NCBI GenBank assembly: GCA_947427035.1
Contig: CANEGK010000007.1
Span: 1-62,890, forward strand
DNA from: an uncultured Clostridium sp.
GTDB taxonomy: Bacteria; Bacillota; Clostridia; Oscillospirales; Butyricicoccaceae
Direction of reading: 5' to 3'
DNA: 62,890 nucleotides
Shown: positions 36,790 through 45,476 of the stretch, one piece after another
Layout: each line of letters begins with the position of its first letter
Numbering within the stretch: the first letter of the stretch is position 1
The notes under the pieces: generated by a model
Seen by the model: only the letters and a program-made list of their open reading frames with translations
The model's database searches: none
What the model was told of the DNA's origin: nothing
Translations under genes and position numbers: made by a program

Positions 36790-38520
36790 TCAGTTTTTGC
36801 GCAGCATCCGTCCGGCGTGCGCGCCCGTCATGGCTCCGTCCCGGACCGTTTCAACGCCGTTGACAACGACCAGATCGATCCCTTCGGGGTACTGGAGCGG
36901 GTTTTCGTCGCGGTCATGGCTTTTGAGCCGGCCGCGATCGAGCACGACGATGTCGGCAAAATACCCCTCTTCCAGTCGGCCGCGCTGCGGAATGTTGAAG
37001 CGCTCGGCGACAAAGCCGGTGATCTGGCGGATGGTATCTTCAAAACGCGGCTTGCCGTGCAGAAGCATCCAGCGGATCATGAAGCTGAGGCCCATGGGGT
37101 TTTGCATCATGTCGATGTCCTCGTTCAGGCCAAAGGAAATATCCTTCGACCCGCTGATGCCGTCGGCGCACGGAATGGCGAGCGGGTGCTCGCACAGCAG
37201 CTTGTTGGCCTCGTCCATGCCGGGCAAAGCCATCGCGCCGCACATGTCGCAGTCTTCGGCGAACAGCTCGAGGGTCAAATCCAGCGGATCGCGCCCCAGT
37301 TCGCGCGCGTACTGCGCAAGGTTTTTGCCAAGATGCGCGGGGTTTTTGTGCCGTGAAACGGTGACAATGGAATATACGCTTGTGATTTCCTTCGGATCCA
37401 GCAGGGGATACATGCCGTTTTCAATGACAAGGCGCACCATTTTGCAGAAGTCGGGAACCTGAAGGTTGCGCGCCAGCTGCTGGCGCGACCCCGACATGAG
37501 CACAAACGGCCGCAGGAAGGTGGCGAAATAGGGAACCGTAAAATCCATGCTGTAGGGACTGGGGATGACGTCAAAGCTCAAATCCAGTCCGTTTGCCGCC
37601 TCCTCTTCAAAATAGCGCAGGGTGTCGCGCGCCGCCTGGGCGCACGCTTCGGGCGTCGCCCCCATGCCCAGAGTGTGAACGTGTGATACATGGGCGCGCA
37701 CGCCGGCCGCCCGCGCCTGGCGCAGCATTTCACGGTAGCCCTCCATACGGTCGGGCCGCCCGTCGCGCGTGACGTTGCGGGTGTGCGAGGCAAAAACGCC
37801 GCCGCGTTCAGCCACCACCTTCAGCATACGCACCATTTCCTCGTCGGTGGCAAAGGGGCCGGGAATGTACTGCGGGTCGGTGCCCGACGAAAGGCCAAAG
37901 GCCCCTTCGTCCATGCACTGGCGTGTCAGCGCTTCACAGCGGTCGAGCTCTTCGGGCGTCGCTTCACGCAGGCAGTCCATACCCATGACGGCGGCGCGGA
38001 TGGCGCTGTACCCGGCCAGCGGGACGATATTGGCGTCGGGCGGCAGGGAATTGACCTTGTCAATGTAATCGGAAAAGCTGCTCCAATCCATTTCGATGCC
38101 GTACTCTTCGCGCAGCCCTTCTTTGGCCTTTTCCAAAGGCAGCAGAAAGCTGGTCGATTCAAAATACGAGGGCTTGGCGCGGAACATGACGCGCTGGTCG
38201 ACAATGGCGGCGCGGTAGACCTCGTCGCCGACCGGGGCAAAAGAGTGACCGCAGTTGCCGCCGACCACCGTCGTCACCCCCTGCCGCAGGTAGCTTTCCA
38301 TAGACGGGAAGAAGAGGATGGACAAATCGGCGTGGGAGTGTGGCTCGATAAAGCCGGGCGCAACGGTTTTTCCGTGCGCGTCATACTCACTTTTGGCCGT
38401 CTGCGCGGAAAGATCGCCGATGGCCGCGATGCGGCCGTCCCGCACGCCGATGTCGGCGCGGTAGGCGTCACGGCCGGTGCCGTCGCAGACAAGGCCGTTT
38501 CGAATGATGAGATCGAACAT
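36790..38520 (-). CDS. D-aminoacylase / N-acyl-D-amino-acid deacylase family amidohydrolase
   Basis: A 576-residue amidohydrolase-superfamily enzyme of the D-aminoacylase type. Metal ligands are His61 and His63 in EPHSHADLS and Cys90 in NCGHS, as in characterised D-aminoacylases. GTDPQYIPG, ASHTRN and HVSHVHTLGMG follow. The expected reaction is deacylation of N-acyl-D-amino acids or cleavage of related dipeptides in the cytosol. The ATG has AACAGGAGGATGTTTT upstream. It is monocistronic, and its substrate could overlap with that of the transported peptides of the dpp operon (inference). Confidence 0.85.
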   Translation of the reverse strand: MFDLIIRNGLVCDGTGRDAYRADIGVRDGRIAAIGDLSAQTAKSEYDAHGKTVAPGFIEPHSHADLSILFFPSMESYLRQGVTTVVGGNCGHSFAPVGDEVYRAAIVDQRVMFRAKPSYFESTSFLLPLEKAKEGLREEYGIEMDWSSFSDYIDKVNSLPPDANIVPLAGYSAIRAAVMGMDCLREATPEELDRCEALTRQCMDEGAFGLSSGTDPQYIPGPFATDEEMVRMLKVVAERGGVFASHTRNVTRDGRPDRMEGYREMLRQARAAGVRAHVSHVHTLGMGATPEACAQAARDTLRYFEEEAANGLDLSFDVIPSPYSMDFTVPYFATFLRPFVLMSGSRQQLARNLQVPDFCKMVRLVIENGMYPLLDPKEITSVYSIVTVSRHKNPAHLGKNLAQYARELGRDPLDLTLELFAEDCDMCGAMALPGMDEANKLLCEHPLAIPCADGISGSKDISFGLNEDIDMMQNPMGLSFMIRWMLLHGKPRFEDTIRQITGFVAERFNIPQRGRLEEGYFADIVVLDRGRLKSHDRDENPLQYPEGIDLVVVNGVETVRDGAMTGAHAGRMLRKN

Positions 38521-38714
38521 AAAACATCCTCCTGTTCAAAATTTTCGGCGGCGCCGGCCCCAAAAGGGGCAGCTTATGGGAGGAAAGCCGCGTGTCCGTT
38601 TGCAGCCGGCGGCGCCGTCCGGCAGGGCTGATTGCCTTCACGGGAAAAGCGCGCCCTGTTCACCCTGTTTTTATGGTACACGTTTGCACGCAAAAAGGCA
38701 ATGAAACGCCGTAC

Positions 38715-38748
38715 GAAAAGCCCCGCGGGCAGCAAAACCCGCGGGGCT
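38715..38748 (-). terminator. Terminator after the Mrp fusion gene
   Basis: An 11-bp stem (AGCCCCGCGGG at 38719-38729 with 38738-38748) is followed by TTTTC on the minus strand. The rest of the 262-base gap 38521-38782 shows no gene. Confidence 0.65.
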
Positions 38749-38782
38749 GTGTTTTTATTCTTCGACGCGCTCTGCGGCCCGA

Positions 38783-40075
38783 TCAGTGCTGGCCGTGGCA
38801 GTGCCCGTGATGGTTGTGCTCATGGCAGTCATGCCCGTGCGAATGGCAGTCGTGCGAGCCGCAGTCATGGCCTTCGCCGTGGCTTTCGTCATGATGGGAG
38901 CAGCGCACATTGGGGTCGTGCGCCAGCGTGCCGGCCAAAAAGGCCGCGACCGCTTCGTCGGCCCCGCCGCTGACGCCGCCGTACAGGGCGATGCCCGCAT
39001 CATCCAGCGCCTGCTTGGCGCCGCCGCCGATGCCCCCGCAGATGAGCGTCTGGACGCCCTGTTCCTTTAAAAACCCGGCCAGCGCGCCGTGCCCGCTGCC
39101 GCCCGAAGGAACGACGGTACTTTTGGCGACGGCGCCGTTTTCCACCTCGTACACCTTAAACTGCTCGGTATGGCCAAAGTGCTGAAAGACCTGGCCGTTT
39201 TCATAAGTGACTGCGATTTTCATAGTAGGGCCTCCTTTTGTGTTTTCCTCTTCGCCGCAGACGGCGTCGGCCAGTTTGTCGAGCCAGTCGCCCTCAAACA
39301 GCTCCAAAAGCCCCTTGTCGGCGGCCGCCGCCAGCTTGGGGTTGATGGGCATCCGCGCCACCCTTTCGATGCCGTGCTCGCGCGCGACGTCGTCGATATG
39401 GCTCTCGCCAAACACCGAATGCCGGCTGTGGCAGTCGGGGCATTCGAAATACGACATGTTTTCCACAATGCCCAGAACGGGCACGTTCATCAGCTGCGCC
39501 ATTTTGACCGCCTTGCCGACGATCATCGAGACCAGCTCCTGCGGCGAGGTGACGACGATAATGCCGTCGACCGGCAGGGACTGGAACACGGTGAGCGGCA
39601 CGTCGCCGGTGCCCGGCGGGCAGTCGACCAGCATCACATCAACGTCGCCCCAGATGACGTCGGTCCAGAACTGCTTGACCGTGCCGGCAATGATGGGCCC
39701 GCGCCACACGACGGGGTCGGTCTCGTTTTCGAGCAGCAGGTTGACCGACATCAATTCAATACCGGTCGGCGTCTCGGCGGGCAGAATGCCGTCCTCCGTC
39801 CCGACGGCATGGGTGTGGACGCCGAAGGCCTTGGGAATGGAAGGCCCGGTGATGTCGGCGTCCAGAATGGCGGCCTTGAGCCCGCGGCGCTGCGCCAGAA
39901 CCGCGAGCAGCGAGGTCACAAGGCTTTTGCCGACGCCCCCTTTGCCGCTGACGACGGCGATGACGCGGCCGATATTCGACTGGGCGTTCTGGGGTTCGAG
40001 AAAGCTCTGCGGGCTCTGGCGCGAAGCGCAGTTTTCGCCGCAGGATTCACAGTTATTCGTGCAGGAATCGCTCAT
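38783..40075 (-). CDS. Mrp/NBP35 ATPase fused to a NifX/NifB-type domain with His/Cys-rich tail
   Basis: A 430-residue fusion. Residues 1-16 carry CxxxCxxCxxxC. Residues 40-275 are an Mrp/ApbC P-loop ATPase (Walker A SGKGGVGKS at 43-51, VDCPPGTGD, CPDC) of the kind that carries Fe-S clusters. From Met285 comes a dinitrogenase-iron-molybdenum-cofactor-type domain (MKIAVTYENGQVFQHFGH, LICGGIGGGA). The last 39 residues hold 15 His and 5 Cys. An AAAGGAGGCCCTACT site before Met285 (ATG at 39223-39221) could also start the second domain alone. The gene overlaps the upstream DUF134 gene by four bases. Likely a metal-cluster carrier or sensor. Confidence 0.88.
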   Translation of the reverse strand: MSDSCTNNCESCGENCASRQSPQSFLEPQNAQSNIGRVIAVVSGKGGVGKSLVTSLLAVLAQRRGLKAAILDADITGPSIPKAFGVHTHAVGTEDGILPAETPTGIELMSVNLLLENETDPVVWRGPIIAGTVKQFWTDVIWGDVDVMLVDCPPGTGDVPLTVFQSLPVDGIIVVTSPQELVSMIVGKAVKMAQLMNVPVLGIVENMSYFECPDCHSRHSVFGESHIDDVAREHGIERVARMPINPKLAAAADKGLLELFEGDWLDKLADAVCGEEENTKGGPTMKIAVTYENGQVFQHFGHTEQFKVYEVENGAVAKSTVVPSGGSGHGALAGFLKEQGVQTLICGGIGGGAKQALDDAGIALYGGVSGGADEAVAAFLAGTLAHDPNVRCSHHDESHGEGHDCGSHDCHSHGHDCHEHNHHGHCHGQH

Positions 40076-40452
40076 TTTATCTCTTCTCCTTTGTGGGTTT
40101 TTAACGACTTGCGGGCCGGGCCATCCCTACAGCAGCAGCCGGGCCCGCAATGGCCGCCGCGGTGTTCACACAGCGCAAAATCGCCGCCGCCGATGACAAG
40201 CCGCCGGCCGTTGACAAGGGCGTCGGCCACCTTGCGCCGCGCGCTTTCGTAAATGCCGGTCACCGTGGTGCGCGCCACATCCATCTGGGCGGCGCACTGC
40301 TCCTGCGTCAGCCCCTCCAGATCGATGAGGCGCAGCGCCTCGTACTCGTCGACCGAAAGCTGCACCGCCCCGTGCCCCGGCCGGCCGATGGGCGCAAAGC
40401 CCTGGCTTTGGGGCAGCGAGCACACCCGGCGGCATTTTTTTGGTCTGGGCAT
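40072..40452 (-). CDS. DUF134-family DNA-binding protein
   Basis: A 126-residue protein of the DUF134 family: a basic start PRPKKCRRVCSLP, then a sigma-factor-like helix-turn-helix (DEYEALRLIDLEGLTQEQCAAQM, VARTTVTGIYESARRKVADAL), and a Cys-rich end with GPGCCC that may bind a metal. The ATG at 40452 has CAGGGGGAATCAT upstream. It overlaps the Mrp-fusion gene by four bases (ATGA), so the two are coupled. It probably regulates this operon, with the palindrome at 40488-40501 as candidate operator (inference). Confidence 0.85.
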   Translation of the reverse strand: MPRPKKCRRVCSLPQSQGFAPIGRPGHGAVQLSVDEYEALRLIDLEGLTQEQCAAQMDVARTTVTGIYESARRKVADALVNGRRLVIGGGDFALCEHRGGHCGPGCCCRDGPARKSLKTHKGEEIK

Positions 40453-40472
40453 ATGATTCCCCCTGTGAGATG

Positions 40473-40501
40473 AGCATAACACTATTTTTGACATATGTCA
40501 A
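40473..40501 (-). promoter_or_regulatory. Promoter with palindromic operator for the DUF134-Mrp operon
   Basis: A perfect TTGACA (40501-40496) and TATGCT (40478-40473) have a 17-base spacer. The -35 box lies inside the perfect 14-bp palindrome TTGACATATGTCAA at 40488-40501, a natural repressor or metal-regulator site. Confidence 0.65.
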
Positions 40502-40674
40502 GAAACAGAGCCGAAGGCGCTGGATTTAATATATAATTTATACTATTTAAACAATTTTTTTCTTGTAATCCCAAAACGATTGCCTGTACACTATCTTTAC
40601 AGAAAAAACTTCTGCGGTGTATCCTTTCCGTATACATGACCAAAACCGCAACTATCCTGTAGGGGGCAGCCGAG

Positions 40675-41082
40675 TTGAACAAAAGGTTCTTCTCCCAAAA
40701 AACCATTTTTCTTTCCACAGTCTTTTTTCTGCTTGCCTTTTTTCTGTGGGATGGTATAGAGCCGCGTATCGTCATGGATCAAGACGCCTATCCCGTGGGA
40801 ACCGTTCGGGTTACCGGCGTCTGGCGCAGTGCGCCATGGCGCGCCTTTGACGCCGGTAAAAATTTCTCGCTGGAACGTCAAGCTAACGGCTGTTGGCAGC
40901 CCGTCCGCGGTGATGAAATGCTTGAGATATCAATCGGCATTACTTACCGCTGCGGCGCGCAGCTCGACTTTTCTCTGGCGCATTACGGCGCTCTGACCCC
41001 CGGCTGTTACCGGGTCTGCGTGCAGGCCCGCGGCCGGGGCAGGGCAGAAGAACGCGTTTACGGCGTGTTTGAAATCCTGTAA
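40675..41082 (+). CDS. Exported Ig-like domain protein
   Basis: A 135-residue protein starting at TTG, with AGGGGG eight bases upstream. Residues 10-24 form a single hydrophobic helix (signal anchor). The remainder fits the small bacterial Ig-like fold seen in clostridial lipoproteins: AYPVGTVRVTGVW, GKNFSLERQANGCW, then LTPGCYRVCVQ. No lipobox is evident. Its role is unknown; it is probably surface-exposed. It is divergent from the DUF134 operon and convergent with citC. Confidence 0.6.
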   Translation: MNKRFFSQKTIFLSTVFFLLAFFLWDGIEPRIVMDQDAYPVGTVRVTGVWRSAPWRAFDAGKNFSLERQANGCWQPVRGDEMLEISIGITYRCGAQLDFSLAHYGALTPGCYRVCVQARGRGRAEERVYGVFEIL

Positions 41083-41103
41083 ACGGATTTTCAGAAATTG
41101 ATG

Positions 41104-41135
41104 AAAAAGCGACGGGCGTTTGCCTGCCGCTTTTT
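41104..41135. terminator. Terminator between Ig-like gene and citC
   Basis: A 14-bp stem with two mismatches (41104-41117 with 41122-41135) flanked by A5 and T5 serves both convergent genes. Confidence 0.65.
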
Positions 41136-41140
41136 CATAT

Positions 41141-42139
41141 TTATTCCCACAGGCCTGTGGATAAATACCGATAAGTCCCTTCGGGCACCAGCGGGCGCAG
41201 CTCGTCCCACCTTTTTTCCTTCCACAGCGCGCGCACGCGCGAGGCGGAAACAGCCGCGCCTTCCTTTTCCAGCCGAGGGATTTCACAAACCTCGACGCCC
41301 CGGGGCGGCAGCAGCTCGTGCATCAGGCGGTTATAGGCCGCCGTGACAGGGCAGAAGGGCTCCTGCCCCACAAAACGGCGCGTCAGGCGCAGCGCCGGCG
41401 CAAAATGATCGCAGAAAACGGCCAAATCCAGCCGCCCGGCCGATTCGGCCGCCCGGGCCTGATCCTTGAGAAAATAGGTCGGAAAGGTGGCCGAAGAGAT
41501 GATATAGTCGCTCGTCGGGTGTACCAGCACGTTTTTCAGGTCGCGCACTCCCTGGCGCGCCAGCGCAAAACGCACGTCGCCGGGCACGGCGCTTTTATCC
41601 TCGGAGAGTATGAACAGATGCAGTGTGTCGCACCCGGCGGCGGCGCGCTCTATCAAATAGCGGTGCCCCAGCGTAAAGGGATTGCAGTTGGCGACGACGG
41701 CGGCGTGTACGCCGCCGTCCGGGCCGTGATCGAGCGACGCAATAAAACTGCCGATGCCGTGCCGGGCGTTTTCCATCAGCAGCATGTCGCCCGTTTGTGA
41801 AATGGGAAAAAAGCCAAAATCGCGAAACATCCCCTCGTTCTGCGGCTTGGTAAAGAGAAAAATATGCCGGATGCCCTTTTCAAAGGCGCGGGCGCGCAGA
41901 GCCGTCATGACGGGGGCGGTCAGCCCCTCGCCGCGAAAGCGGTCGTCGACGGCGATGCATTTGAAGACGTTGCCGGCCATCGACCCGGCGGCGGCGATTT
42001 CCCCGCCGTCGTCCCGCACGCACACGGTGAACTCGCCCGGCTCGTATTGCAGCCCCTGCGCCAGCAGGAACCGGCGCAGCCGCGGCTCCAGCCGCGCAGG
42101 CAGCGCCCCTTCATAGCTTTCCGTATAAAAACCGTTCAT
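41141..42139 (-). CDS. citC: [Citrate (pro-3S)-lyase] ligase
   Basis: The CitC family acetylates the prosthetic group of citrate lyase. The 332-residue protein has an N-terminal GNAT-like domain (DDRFRGEGLTAPVM) and a nucleotidyltransferase domain with the HxGH-type motif NPFTLGHRYLIE near 153-163. It ends with ISSATFPTYF and SASRVRALWKE, typical of CitC. No citDEF genes are nearby, so the target enzyme must be elsewhere or the protein has another role. It overlaps the upstream AraC-type gene by four bases. Confidence 0.87.
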   Translation of the reverse strand: MNGFYTESYEGALPARLEPRLRRFLLAQGLQYEPGEFTVCVRDDGGEIAAAGSMAGNVFKCIAVDDRFRGEGLTAPVMTALRARAFEKGIRHIFLFTKPQNEGMFRDFGFFPISQTGDMLLMENARHGIGSFIASLDHGPDGGVHAAVVANCNPFTLGHRYLIERAAAGCDTLHLFILSEDKSAVPGDVRFALARQGVRDLKNVLVHPTSDYIISSATFPTYFLKDQARAAESAGRLDLAVFCDHFAPALRLTRRFVGQEPFCPVTAAYNRLMHELLPPRGVEVCEIPRLEKEGAAVSASRVRALWKEKRWDELRPLVPEGTYRYLSTGLWE

Positions 42140-42966
42140 CTCTGCTCCTTTCGCCCCGCCGTGTCGGCGCGGCAGCTTTTGGCGTACTGGCCGGGCGACA
42201 GCCCTGTCAAGCGCTTGAATGTGCGGATAAAGTGGGCGTTGTCGCCAAAGCCGGCGCTTTCGCCGGCCTGCTGTACCGAAGCGCCGCGCCGCAGAAGGGC
42301 GCGGGCGCGCAGCACCCGGCAGTGGATGATATATTCGCCCACCGAAAACCCCGTCGCTTCCTTAAACCGGTGGCACAGCGTCGATTTGCTCATAAAGCAT
42401 TCGCCTGCAAGCTCGCTGAGGGTCAGCGGCCTGTCGAGATTTTCGCGGATATAACTGATGGCGGCCGCGGCCGCAGCGTCCGACGGGCTTTCGGGCGGCA
42501 GGCGGACGGGCGCGTCCGACCACAGCTCGCACACCAGCGCCAGAATGTTCAAAAAGGCCGCGCGGCGGCGCAAAAGTCCCGCCGCGCCCGGCTCGCTCTG
42601 CTCCATCGCGCAAAACCAGTCCAAGCACTGTGCAAAATGCTCCGGCGACAGCGCGATGCACACGCTTCCCAGCTCCAGACGCTCGGCCAGCGGCTGCGCG
42701 CCCTGCGCCAGCAGCGTTTCGCGCGGGAAGTGCAGGACATAGCGGCTGTAGCCGCTGCTGCACCGGGCAAAGCTGCGGTGCGGCGCGGCGGAGTCGATGA
42801 CCATCAAAAGCCCGCGCCGCAGCGGCCAGGCTTGCCGGTCGACAAACATACTGCCTCCGCAGGTCAGGGGGAGCAGAATCTCAAAGCCCTCATGAAAATG
42901 CGGGCGTTCCATATACCAGCTGCTTTCATCGCGCTTATGCACCACTTCAAAATCCCACTGCTCCAT
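42136..42966 (-). CDS. AraC-family transcriptional regulator
   Basis: A 276-residue regulator with an N-terminal cupin-like sensing domain (ERPHFHEGFEILLPL) and a C-terminal double helix-turn-helix (ISYIRENLDRPLTLSELAGECFMSKS to FGDNAHFIRTFKRLTGLSPGQY). It is coupled to citC downstream and divergent from the FAD oxidase-etfBA operon across 159 bases, so it is a candidate regulator of both. The inducer may be a 2-hydroxy acid (inference). Confidence 0.87.
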   Translation of the reverse strand: MEQWDFEVVHKRDESSWYMERPHFHEGFEILLPLTCGGSMFVDRQAWPLRRGLLMVIDSAAPHRSFARCSSGYSRYVLHFPRETLLAQGAQPLAERLELGSVCIALSPEHFAQCLDWFCAMEQSEPGAAGLLRRRAAFLNILALVCELWSDAPVRLPPESPSDAAAAAAISYIRENLDRPLTLSELAGECFMSKSTLCHRFKEATGFSVGEYIIHCRVLRARALLRRGASVQQAGESAGFGDNAHFIRTFKRLTGLSPGQYAKSCRADTAGRKEQR

Positions 42967-43022
42967 TGTTTCACCGCCGTGCCCGGATATTCTCTGTACA
43001 ATGTATCACAACCTTTGAAAAC

Positions 43023-43037
43023 TTGCAAGATCTGCAA
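43023..43037. promoter_or_regulatory. Inverted repeat, candidate regulator site
   Basis: TTGCA-N5-TGCAA lies in the divergent region between the AraC gene and the FAD oxidase operon, placed for control of either promoter. Function is inferred from position only. Confidence 0.3.
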
Positions 43038-43125
43038 ATAAAATTGTGTAAATGGGAATAGAAGAAGAATATCATATGCTGTACAATGGCCCTGTTCCCA
43101 TTTTTCACAATAAGGAGCGATACGC

Positions 43126-44703
43126 ATGAACCCACCGCTGATCCGCCCGATGGCGGCGGAATACGCCGAATACCTGCGCGACGAATCGCGCGCCACAGGC
43201 ATGGCGGAAAGCATCTCTTTTCCCCGCACCGAGGAAGAGGTTGTTGCCGTTCTGCGCGATATGCATGAAAAGGGCGCGCCCGTCACCGTGCAGGGGGCGC
43301 GCACCGGCCTGGCCGCCGCCGCCGTCCCGGGCGGGGGACACATTCTCAACCTAACCCGCATGGACAAAGTCCTCGCCCTGCGCGAGCAGGACGGACATTT
43401 TTATGTGACGGCGCAGCCCGGCGTCCTGCTTTTAAACCTGCGCAAAATGATAGCGGCGCGCCGCTTTGACACAGGGGGGTGGGACGGACGCTCCCTTGCG
43501 GCACTCGACGCTTTACAGGCCGCGCCCGAGCAGTTTTTCCCCACCGATCCGACCGAAACGACGGCGAGCATCGGCGGCATGGCGGCCTGCAACGCTTCGG
43601 GCGCGCGCAGCTACCTGTACGGTCCCATGCGCCGCCATGTCACGGCCCTGCGCGCCGTGCTGGCCGACGGGCGCACCCTTTCGCTGCGCCGCGGCGAATG
43701 CTTTGCAGACGGGCTTCGCTTTGCTCTGCCCACCGAAGACGGCGGCTGTATCGAAGGCCGCCTGCCCGACTACCGGATACCGGCGTGCAAAAACGCTTCA
43801 GGCTATTTTATCGCGCCCGATATGGATTTGATCGACCTTTTCATCGGCTCGGACGGCACGCTCGGCGTGCTGACCGCCGTCGAGCTGGCGCTTTCGCCGC
43901 TGCCCCCTGTCATCTGGGGCGCCACCTGCTTCTTTCCCGCTGAAGAAAGCGCCGCCAAATTTGTTGAAAAGGCGCGCAGCCGGCTGCAAAACGTCGCAGC
44001 CTTTGAATATTTTGACGCGCGTGCGCTCGGCATTCTGCGCGACAGGCGCGCTGCCGGCGGCGTTTTCGCCCGTCTGCCCGACCCCGCGGGCATGGGGTCG
44101 GCCGCCGTTTACGCCGAGCTGCACTGCCAAAGCGCACAGGAAGCGCTTGAAAGCCTGCATGCGCTGGGCGAAGAGAGCGCCGCCGCCGGCGGGAGCCCCG
44201 ATCGTTCGTGGGTGGCGCGCACCGACCTCGACCGTGAAACGCTGACCTTTTTCCGCCACGCTGTGCCCGAAAGCGTCAATATGCTCATTGACGGGCGCAA
44301 GCAGTCCTGCCCCGGCATCACCAAGCTGGGCAGCGACATGGCGGTGCCCGACGGCAGGCTTCTGGATATCATGGCCTTTTACCGCCGCACCCTGGCCGAA
44401 GAGGGCTTTGAATACGCCACCTGGGGGCACATCGGCGACAACCACCTGCACGTCAACATTCTGCCGCGCGACATGCAGGAGCACGCGCGCGGCAAGCAGC
44501 TTTTTGTTCGCTGGGCCGGGCATGTCTCGCATTTGGGCGGGGCCGTGTCGGCCGAACACGGCGTCGGCAAGCTCAAGGCCCCCTTCCTGGCCGTCATGGT
44601 GGGCGAAGAAGTTCTTTCGCAGATGCGGCAGCTGAAGCAGCGCTTTGACCCCCTTTGCCAGCTCGGCCGCGGCAATCTGTTCGGCGAGGAGGCACAGGTA
44701 TGA
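43126..44703 (+). CDS. FAD-linked oxidase, lactate/2-hydroxyacid dehydrogenase (GlcD/LctD type)
   Basis: A 525-residue flavoprotein with an FAD-binding PCMH domain (FPRTEEEVVAVL, the pyrophosphate loop GARTGLAAAAVPGGG, then FPTDPTETTASIGGMAACNASG) and a C-terminal oxidase domain with HIGDNHLHVNILP and AEHGVGKLK. Members oxidise D-lactate, glycolate or similar acids. The stop overlaps the etfB start (ATGA), and etfB-etfA follow. This matches the LctBCD-type lactate dehydrogenase that uses an Etf to drive NAD reduction through ferredoxin. Substrate stereochemistry is not determined. Confidence 0.85.
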   Translation: MNPPLIRPMAAEYAEYLRDESRATGMAESISFPRTEEEVVAVLRDMHEKGAPVTVQGARTGLAAAAVPGGGHILNLTRMDKVLALREQDGHFYVTAQPGVLLLNLRKMIAARRFDTGGWDGRSLAALDALQAAPEQFFPTDPTETTASIGGMAACNASGARSYLYGPMRRHVTALRAVLADGRTLSLRRGECFADGLRFALPTEDGGCIEGRLPDYRIPACKNASGYFIAPDMDLIDLFIGSDGTLGVLTAVELALSPLPPVIWGATCFFPAEESAAKFVEKARSRLQNVAAFEYFDARALGILRDRRAAGGVFARLPDPAGMGSAAVYAELHCQSAQEALESLHALGEESAAAGGSPDRSWVARTDLDRETLTFFRHAVPESVNMLIDGRKQSCPGITKLGSDMAVPDGRLLDIMAFYRRTLAEEGFEYATWGHIGDNHLHVNILPRDMQEHARGKQLFVRWAGHVSHLGGAVSAEHGVGKLKAPFLAVMVGEEVLSQMRQLKQRFDPLCQLGRGNLFGEEAQV

Positions 44704-45476
44704 ACATCATCGTCTGCGTCAAGCAGGTGCCCTCGTCCAACGAGGTCCGGCTTGACCCCAAAACCAACACCATTGTGCGCGACGGCTGCGACGCCGTCAT
44801 CAATCCCTTTGACAGCCACGCGCTCGAGGCGGCGCTCTGCCTGCGCGAAAAGCTGGGCGGAAAAGTGTCGGTGCTCAGCATGGGCATTCCCGCCTGCGAA
44901 TCCATGCTCCGTGACTGCATCGCGCGCGGCGCCGACGACGCCCTGCTTTTGACCGACCGGGCCTTTGCCGGGGCCGACACCCTGGCCACTTCCTACGCTT
45001 TGTCGCTCGGCGTGCGCAGGCTGGGGGCCTTTGATCTCATTCTCTGCGGCCGCATGGCAGTCGACGGCGACACGGCGCAGATCGGCCCCGAGCTGGCCGA
45101 GCGGCTGCATATTCCCCATGTCAGCGATGTGTCGGAAATCCGCCCGGGGCGCGGCTGCATTTTTGTGCGGCGGGAGACCGACGACGGCCTCGAACGCCTG
45201 CGCGTACCGCTGCCCGCCCTTTTGACGGTGACGCGCGAGCTGGGAACCCCGCGGCTGCCCTCCATCACCGGCGTGTTGAAGGGCGAAGAGCATGAAATAC
45301 CCCTTCTTGACGCCTGCGGCGCGGGCGCCGACCCGGCAAAATGCGGCCTGAACGGTTCGCCGACACAGGTAGCCCGCACTTATATTCCACAGGGCCGCGG
45401 CCAGGCTGTGGAAATTACCGGCGACGCGGCGCAGCAGGCCGCCCGCCTGACCGAAATCATAAGGGAGGTGCTGTGA
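44700..45476 (+). CDS. etfB: Electron transfer flavoprotein beta subunit
   Basis: A 258-residue EtfB. It starts NIIVCVKQVPSSNEVRLD, has INPFDSHALEAAL and the region GRMAVDGDTAQIGPELAE typical of the AMP/FAD-binding beta subunit. The ATG at 44700 overlaps the oxidase stop by four bases. Together with EtfA it would transfer electrons from the FAD oxidase. In confurcating Etfs this subunit binds the extra FAD; the sequence is compatible, but that is inference. Confidence 0.92.
   Translation: MNIIVCVKQVPSSNEVRLDPKTNTIVRDGCDAVINPFDSHALEAALCLREKLGGKVSVLSMGIPACESMLRDCIARGADDALLLTDRAFAGADTLATSYALSLGVRRLGAFDLILCGRMAVDGDTAQIGPELAERLHIPHVSDVSEIRPGRGCIFVRRETDDGLERLRVPLPALLTVTRELGTPRLPSITGVLKGEEHEIPLLDACGAGADPAKCGLNGSPTQVARTYIPQGRGQAVEITGDAAQQAARLTEIIREVL

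Noticed and set aside
41141..42139. A citrate fermentation operon
   Set aside because: Only citC is present; none of the lyase subunit genes or citX/citG is in the window.
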